This document shows positions 57,864-64,000 of a stretch of 64,000 nucleotides of DNA, one piece after another. The notes under the pieces are model-generated. The model did no database searches. It was not told the origin of the DNA and was given only the letters and a program-made list of their open reading frames with translations. Within the stretch, counting starts at the first letter, position 1. Each line of letters opens with the position of its first letter. The translations under genes and the position numbers were made by a program. Source of the DNA: Aquarana catesbeiana (lineage: Eukaryota > Chordata > Amphibia > Anura > Ranidae); NCBI RefSeq assembly GCF_042186555.1, contig NC_133325.1, positions 674,363,640-674,427,639 on the forward strand. Reading direction: 5' to 3'.

Positions 57864-59136
57864 ATTTTCTGTGTTTGCTCTGGAGTATGGCAAGTGACAG
57901 TTTGAGAGGAGTGACAGCAGGCCACCTATGAACTGTTAAAAATGTTTTTCTCTTGCAGGACATCACAGCCACCTAGTGGTGATTCCATTGCTTGCAGCTT
58001 TTTTTTTTTTTTTTTTCCCCAGATACCTATAAATAGAAGCTGTCTTTGCTTAAATCGGAATAGCTTTCAGTTATATAAACCAAGTAAGATACTACAGTTG
58101 TGCTGTGACCACAATAACCCTGAAAGTTCTATTGCATAGTGCAGATCAATGACTAGATTTAAGTTTGTAGCTCTCCCCCCAACTGTATCTGTCTGACCCA
58201 TGTTGATTTTGTATGTCCTTTTAAAGTATGCTGTAAGTGTTTCAACAAATATAAGCCAGGTTTAGGAAGTTTTACATTTCTTTAGAGCGAGGGTGGAAGT
58301 CCGTGGCCATTTTTGGGTGATTCAATTTGCATCATTTTATATTAAAAAAAAAACTCTTAATCTTTTGTGCTGGAGCTGGAAAGTAGGTAAATTACATATT
58401 TGCAGAAGCGTTATAAAAGCACACTTCTGTCTATGATCCATTAATATTTTTTATTGATATTCTTCTTGATATGGCTAACCTAGTTGAAATGCTGTCTTTC
58501 ACTTGAAAATATTTGCTTGTGCAATTTGTCATGTTAATTGGGGAAATTAGAACTTTGTTAAAGAAATAGTCTGCAGTGATTGAGAGTCAGTTATTCATCA
58601 GCTGTCGCTAATTAGTGTCGGTTCAGACTTTTCGGTGGGCTTGTGGCCATGGCAAATCCTCTGGCAGTCAGCAACAGCAAAGACCAGGAGCTACGGTCAA
58701 CTGAGCATTCAACTGAGCATTGCATACTAACCCCTTAATTACAAAAGTTCAAACAAATCTTAACGCCTGAAACCAGTTTTGGCGCACTAGTAAAACTGTA
58801 TAAATGTTTTTTAGGCTCCATGAACACTAGCCTAAAGTTGCTTCTAGAGGCTTTTTTTTTTTTTTTTTTTTTTTTTTCTTAATGCCTCTAAAAGCATCTA
58901 ACGTTATCCTGTATGTCCATGCACTTTGTAGTCTAGAGGCATTTTTAAGCTCAGCATTTAGGAGCAGAAAAAAACCCTTCTGATTTGCGTTTTTGGGATC
59001 GATTTTCTGTCAGAAAAAACCTTCAGGCTCCTAAACGCTGCCAAGTACTGGTGCCCAGTGTTTCTTTTACAATAAACCTGGTTGTTAAGGAGCTAGTGAC
59101 AGCCGATGCCCTAAACAACCAGTGAATAGTGAATTG
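57864..59136. other. intron, mostly unclassified
   Basis: 58290-58640 is AT-rich and low in repeats. From 58813 'aggctccatgaacactagcc' starts a truncated MITE like the ends of FB2, with poly-T at 58853-58877. No gene. Confidence 0.4.
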
Positions 59137-59140
59137 TTAA

Positions 59141-59605
59141 TGGGGTTGTAAACCCTTGTGTTTTTTTCACCCTTAATGCATCCTTAATGCATTAGGGTGA
59201 AAAAACACCTGGTAGTCACTAGCCCCTCGTTTTACTTACCTGCGCCCCTTCATCTGTTCAGGGGGTATTCACTGTTGGGGCCCCGGCTCTTGATTGAATA
59301 GATTAATAGCAGTGCAGCCATTGGCTTCCACTGCTGTCAATCAAATCCAGTGACGCGGGGGGGCGGGTCCGGCATTCGTATCGGGCCGCAAATGCTGGAC
59401 GCGGAGCTTGTCCGCAAGGTGACCCCCCTCAGGAGAGCACTTCTCCTAGGGGGTTATCTGATGCAGGAGGAGTCGTGCGAGCCGCCGGGGGACCCCAGAA
59501 GAGGATGTTCGGGGAAACCCTGTGCCAAACTAGCTGCACAGTGGAGGTAAATATGACATGTTTGTTATTAAAAAAAAAAAAAAAAATTATCCTTTTACAA
59601 TCACT
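59141..59605. mobile_element. TTAA-type MITE (…gattgtaaa… family)
   Basis: TTAA at 59137-59140 and 59606-59609; ends tggggttgtaaaccc and ttttacaatcact. Confidence 0.7.
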
Positions 59606-59692
59606 TTAAGGAACATGCAGTCCCCTCTAAAATCCATAGCAGACGCTTATCCGAGCATGCGAGTGCCCCCTCTTCTCCCTCCTGAATAGGGA

Positions 59693-61517
59693 TGAGCCGA
59701 ACACCCACCCTGTTCGGTTTGCACTAGAACATGCGAACAGGAAAAAAGTTTGTTCGAACACGCAAACACCGTTAAAGTCTATGGGACACGAACATGAATA
59801 ATCAAGTGATAATTTTAAAGGCTTATATGCAAGTTATTGTCATAAAAAGTGTTTGGGGACCTGGGTCCTGCCCCAGGGGACATGGATCAATGCAAAAAAA
59901 AGTTTTAAAAACGGCCGTTTTTTCAGGAGCAGTGATTTTAACAATGCTTAAAGTCAAACAATAAAAGTGTAATATCCCTTTAAATTTCGTAGCTGGGGGG
60001 TGTCTATAGTATGCCTGTAAAGGGGCGCATGTTTACCGTGTTTAGAACAGCCTGACAGCAAAATGACATTTCAAAGGAAAAAAGCCATTTAAAACTACTC
60101 GCGGCTATTGCATTGACGGTCCGACAATGCACATAGAAGTTCATTGATAAAAATGGCATGGGAATTCCCCACAGGGGAACCCCGAACCAAAATTAAAAAA
60201 AAAATGATGTGGGGGTCCCCCTAAATTCCATACCAGACCCTTCAGGGCCCCCCCCCCGCTCTTCTCTTCATCATCATCTTCTTCTCTACTTCATCTTCTT
60301 CTCTGCTTCATTTTCTTCTCCGGGCCGCTCCGCATCCATGCTGGCATGGAGGGAGGCTCCCGCTGTGTGACGGCGTCTCCTCGTCTGACGGTTCTTAAAT
60401 AATATTAAATTATTTAAGAAACGTCAGACGAGGAGACGCTGTCACACAGCGGGAGCTTCCCTCCATGCCATCATGGATGCGGAGTGGCCCGGAGAAGATG
60501 AAGAAGAGCGGGAGCCTCCCCCCATGCCATGGGTGCGGAGCGGCCCGAGGAGAAGAAGATAGAAGACGCCGCGGAGGAGATGCTGGACGAGAATGCCGGA
60601 GAAAGAACCAGAAGAAGATGAAGGAAGAAAGCAGAAGCATTTAAATAAAGGATTTGTCAAAAACTGTCTCATCATTTTTAACATTTTTGACAGTTTTTTA
60701 GTGAAATGGTAGGGGTACTTTTGTACCCCCTTACCATTTCACACAGGGGGGGCCGGGATCTGGGGGTCCCCTTGTTAAAGGGGTCTTCCAGATTCCGATA
60801 AGCCCCCCGCCCGCAGACCCCCACAACCACCGGCCAGGGTTGGGGGGATGAGGCCCTTGTCCTCATCAACATGGGGACAAGGTGTTTTGGGGGGCTACCC
60901 CAAAGCACCCTCCCAATGTTGAGGGCATGTGGCCTGGTAAGGTTCGGGGGGGGGGGGGGGCGCTCTCTCGTCCCCCCCCTCTTTTCCTGCGGCATGCCAG
61001 GTTGCGTGCTTGGATAAGGGTCTGGTATGGAATTTAGGGGGACCCCCATGTCTTTTTTTTTTTTCATTTTTTTTTTAAATTTTGGTTCGGGGTTCCCCTG
61101 TGGGGAATTCCCATGTCGTTTTTATCAATTAACTTCTATGTGTATTGTCGGACTGGCAATGCAATAGCCGCGAGTAGTTTTAAATGGCTTTTTTCTTTTG
61201 AAATGTCATTTTGCTGTCAGACTGTTCTAAACACGGGAAACATGCGCCCCTTTACAGGCATACTATAGACACCACCCCAGCTACGAAATTTAAGGGGATA
61301 TTACACTTTTATTGTTTGACTTTAAGCATTGTTAAAATCACTGCTCCTGAAAAAACGGCTGTTTTTAAAACTCTTTTTTGCATTGATACATGTCCCCTGG
61401 GGCAGGACCCAGGTCCCCAAACATTTTTTTATGACAATAACTTGCATATAAGCCTTTAAAATTATCACTTGATTATTCATGTTCGTGTCCCATAGACTTT
61501 AACGGTGTTTCGGCGAA
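59693..61517. mobile_element. foldback element (FB3)
   Basis: Outer arms 59772-60240 and 61030-61502 are inverted copies of about 470 bp ('ggcaggacccaggtcccc', 'gaattccccacaggggaac'). Between them lie a second palindrome (60319-60494), a GA-rich block with AATAAA at 60644-60649, and the module shared with FB1 and FB2 (60700-61020: 'gggccgggatctgggg', 'caacatggggacaagg'). The module is present once here. A G-run sits at about 60945-60960. Confidence 0.8.
60319..60494. repeat. 87-bp-arm palindrome inside FB3
   Basis: Arms 60319-60405 and 60407-60494 pair almost base for base, with no loop; the axis is AT-rich (aataatattaaattattt). Confidence 0.85.
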
Positions 61518-61961
61518 CTTGTGAACAGCCAATGCCCTAGACATGGTGGAGGGTGATGTGCCTCTTTTTGCATCTAATCGTGGTGTGTGTTTTTTTTTTT
61601 TTTTTTTTTAGGTGGGGGGGGGGGGTTTGTTTTGTTTTTCTTTGATATAGAAAATGTATGTATTTGCAATAATCTACCTTGTGTATTTTTCATGGAAACT
61701 ACAACCTTAATGTTTGTTAATAAATCAATATTGTAGTTTATCATGCTAGTCTGCCGCATGTATATTTGGATCATGCTTAGTATCATTTTCTTGGCAGAGG
61801 GAAAAGCCCCAGACCTGAATGGAGAATGTGAGGCAAGCTTCCTTTTTGTGCCTGGCTAATTTTACGGAGAGGTGCCAGACTGCCCTGCAGAGTGCAAATG
61901 AAAGCCTCCACAACTTGTCAAGCCACAGGCTGGCGTTAATAGATTTCTCTCTCAATGTTAG
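61518..61961. other. 3' end of intron before WD-repeat exon
   Basis: Holds a T-run (61590-61610) followed by G11 at about 61613-61623. Acceptor 'gatttctctctcaatgttag' ends at 61961. Confidence 0.5.
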
Positions 61962-62130
61962 GTGTGGGACTATGAGACGGGAGATTTTGAGCGAACACTC
62001 AAGGGACACACAGACTCTGTGCAGGATATCTCCTTTGATCACTCTGGCAAGATGCTGGCCTCCTGCTCAGCTGACATGACCATAAAGCTATGGGATTTTC
62101 AAGGATTTGAGTGCATTAGGACCATGCATG
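61962..62130 (+). CDS. pafah1b1: LIS1 exon: end of WD1 and most of WD2
   Basis: 169 nt: 56 codons (residues 134-189) plus the first base of the Gly190 codon. VWDYETGDFERTL closes WD repeat 1 (WD at 135-136); GHTDSVQDISFDHSGKMLAS, then CSADMTIKLWD make WD repeat 2 (GH at 148-149, WD at 177-178), followed by FQGFECIRTMH. H149 and S169, sites of human lissencephaly missense changes, are unchanged. One difference from mammals: Met for Leu at 164. Acceptor aatgttag, donor gtaagt. The exon ends in phase 1, so skipping it would shift the frame. Confidence 0.98.
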
Positions 62131-62540
62131 GTAAGTGCTGAACTACATTTAACAGTATTCAGTTTGTTGTGTTTAAAGACCAGTAATATGTCTGAAATGT
62201 TATGATTATCAGTGCGTGCCATTTGATCTACAGACGATAACTTAAAATGTAGTTGCCTTTAGGAGATTTCATTAGTTTAACAGCTTGATTTAAAAGTGTA
62301 AAGTGCAATGCATGGCTTAACGTTTTAAAATTGTGTTTTGTTCTTTAAAACTTTTTTTTTTTTTTTTTTTGCTGCTAAGATAACTACATCAGCTACAGAG
62401 CAACCACATAAAGAAAATTCCCAGCTGCTATAGAATTTTTTTTTTTTCTCTAGTAAAACTGATCTGATCACTTCTACATGCACATGAACATGCTCACTAA
62501 GCTTCAACAGTCAGTGGTTTAGTAGACGTTCTAATGTGCC
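62131..62540. other. next intron, 5' part
   Basis: No recognised feature; T-runs at 62350-62370 and 62438-62448. Confidence 0.45.
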
Positions 62541-62544
62541 CTAA

Positions 62545-63046
62545 AGTGTTAATAAACTCCAGCAAAATCAGTCTGTATATGCAGTAAAGCATGCTTATTC
62601 TCACTGTGGAACCTAAGGGGTTAATCTTCCGCGTTGTGTAAAAAGGCCGATTGTGTATGCACAGATCCTCCCTCCCCCTGGACAAGTCCCTAAGAGACCC
62701 ATGTGTGGAGTGAGGCTGCCCATGCTCAGTTTGGTCTCTATTGCTGGAGAGAACATTCCCTGTTTGAGGAGTGTTTTTTTTTTTTTGGAACCGGTCATAT
62801 GATTTGGCACCCAGCGCCAATCGGCGCTGGCCGGACAAAAGGTCGGGGATCAGTCTGCGTCAGAGGAGAGTGAAATCTCCTCCTACAGGAATTTTCAGCG
62901 CTTGGCCAGACACTTCTATATCACATGACTGCTGTATAACCCTCATCAGAAAAGGTATATAGAGGTTTTATTTTAATGAAAAAACACATTGTGTTCTGCG
63001 GGGGGTGCGGATGCATTATTGTTGCTTTCATAGGTTTAGTAACACT
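62545..63046. mobile_element. TTAA-type MITE (agtgttaataaac family)
   Basis: Left agtgttaataaactcc after ctaa (62541-62544, a decayed TTAA); right ggtttagtaacact followed by TTAA at 63047-63050. GC-rich interior with 'gcgccaatcggcgc' palindrome near 62812. Confidence 0.7.
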
Positions 63047-63050
63047 TTAA

Positions 63051-63409
63051 AAAGCTTCCCCTCGCTTGCAATATGCTACCAGTCCCTATAGAAATAGCAA
63101 TAAATTTAAAAATAAAATTACATTTATTAAAATAAATTGCCCTTCCCCCAACAAGCACATATGAACATAAAAGCATTACCTTGACTAGGTGGGCAAGTTG
63201 TAGAAGCTTTTAAAGTGTGAGCTATTTACAGTTTGGGGTACTGTAATTTGTGATTCACAGGTGAGTTCAAGCATCAGCAGTTGTTTTGACCCTGTTCTGG
63301 GTACCAACATACAGTTTGTATGAAATTTATTCCACAAGGCAAAACATAACATATAGAACAGGACTGCACAGCGAAAAAAAACTTACCTAATTTATTCTCA
63401 GCCGCTTAA
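63051..63409. other. intron, unclassified
   Basis: No feature recognised. Confidence 0.4.
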
Positions 63410-64000
63410 CACTTATACATCCATTCACATCAGTCAGGTTGAAAAACAAAAAAAGGTCAGCGCTTTGAGGCTACTGAAAACACCAGACGTGCAAAATTAT
63501 CACCCAAAATAAATTAAGGTGTTAAAAAGACTGTTCATAAACCAACAAACTATATAAAGTCCAATAACTCTTCACAGTCCTCCATAGTGATGAACATAAA
63601 CGTGAATCCCAACAACACTCTTCAGTTGATTACACCACATGCCTTAACATAAGCAAGTTAATGCGCTCATCCCTCTATACCATAAAAGGTCTAAAAAAAA
63701 AACACCAGATGTATGCCCCTTTCTTCAGATTTTTCAGGGACTCCCCAACAGGGCCACCAGATCTCTTAGGTTTGAGAACCACTCTTCTTTGGCAAAGGCG
63801 AAAACAAGTGCTTCCAGCGTTTTCAGTTTTAAAATGTAATCGAGTATGTAACCAAAATATACTGACATAAAGAAAAATGACAGCTTAAAAAGCATCACAG
63901 CACGGCCAGAGAAGTTATCAGTATACTCCTCCCCACTAGCTCTCTCACAGGCTGCGCCTTCTGGGTGATGTGATGACATCGTGCTCTCCACTCCACTTCT
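63410..64000. repeat. dispersed repeat, possible Penelope-like tail
   Basis: A-rich, non-coding, style like 23200-23600 ('ggtcagcgctttgaggc', 'gttcataaaccaac'). It runs to the window edge. Family not proven. Confidence 0.3.

Overview
The window is vertebrate genomic DNA and lies entirely inside one gene on the + strand: pafah1b1 (LIS1, the dynein regulator and non-catalytic subunit of type I PAF-acetylhydrolase). Four internal coding exons are readable at 35425-35509, 42796-42870, 43926-44132 and 61962-62130. They carry residues 12 to 189/190: the LisH dimerisation motif, the coiled coil, the first WD40 repeat and nearly all of the second. The initiator exon lies upstream of base 1 and WD repeats 3-7 lie beyond base 64000. 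Introns are about 7.3 kb, 1.06 kb and 17.8 kb, flanked by more than 35 kb of upstream intron, so about 0.8% of the window is coding. The LIS1 protein does not identify the species. The mix of TTAA-flanked piggyBac-type MITEs, 'ttcacact' MITEs, Penelope-like and Tc1 debris suggests an amphibian, most likely a frog with a large genome (inference).

Layout. 1-35424 (upstream intron): a MITE field to 5 kb; a Penelope-like element broken by a piggyBac-type MITE at 5.3-8.6 kb; a hAT-like element at 8.6-9.4 kb; piggyBac and Penelope remnants at 9.9-10.7 kb; a 30-copy 31-bp minisatellite at 10.9-11.9 kb; a 45-copy 20-bp minisatellite inside a MITE at 14.7-16.0 kb; a deleted Tc1 element at 21.6-22.6 kb; nested MITEs and a second Tc1 at 23.9-27.3 kb; and a 2.1-kb foldback element at 30.6-32.7 kb. 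35510-42795: a third Tc1 element that has swollen to 4.6 kb through nested insertions. 42871-43925: a short intron with one long-TIR MITE. 44133-61961: piggyBac remnants, a 7.3-kb composite at 48.2-55.5 kb, and a third foldback element at 59.7-61.5 kb.

The most informative structure is the nesting. A hAT-like element at 8572-9358 is an unoccupied relative of the composite at 48222-55548. Each of the three large insertions in the composite sits at a TTAA that is single in the relative and duplicated in the composite. This shows from the sequence alone that these MITEs duplicate TTAA, the piggyBac target. A second notable pattern is three foldback elements (30647, 38546 and 59693) with unrelated ends that share an internal GC-rich/GA-rich module ending in AATAAA; in one of them the module is mirrored as a divergent pair with TATA-like sites. 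No prokaryotic feature, CRISPR array, rRNA or tRNA gene was seen. Apart from LIS1, I see no host gene.
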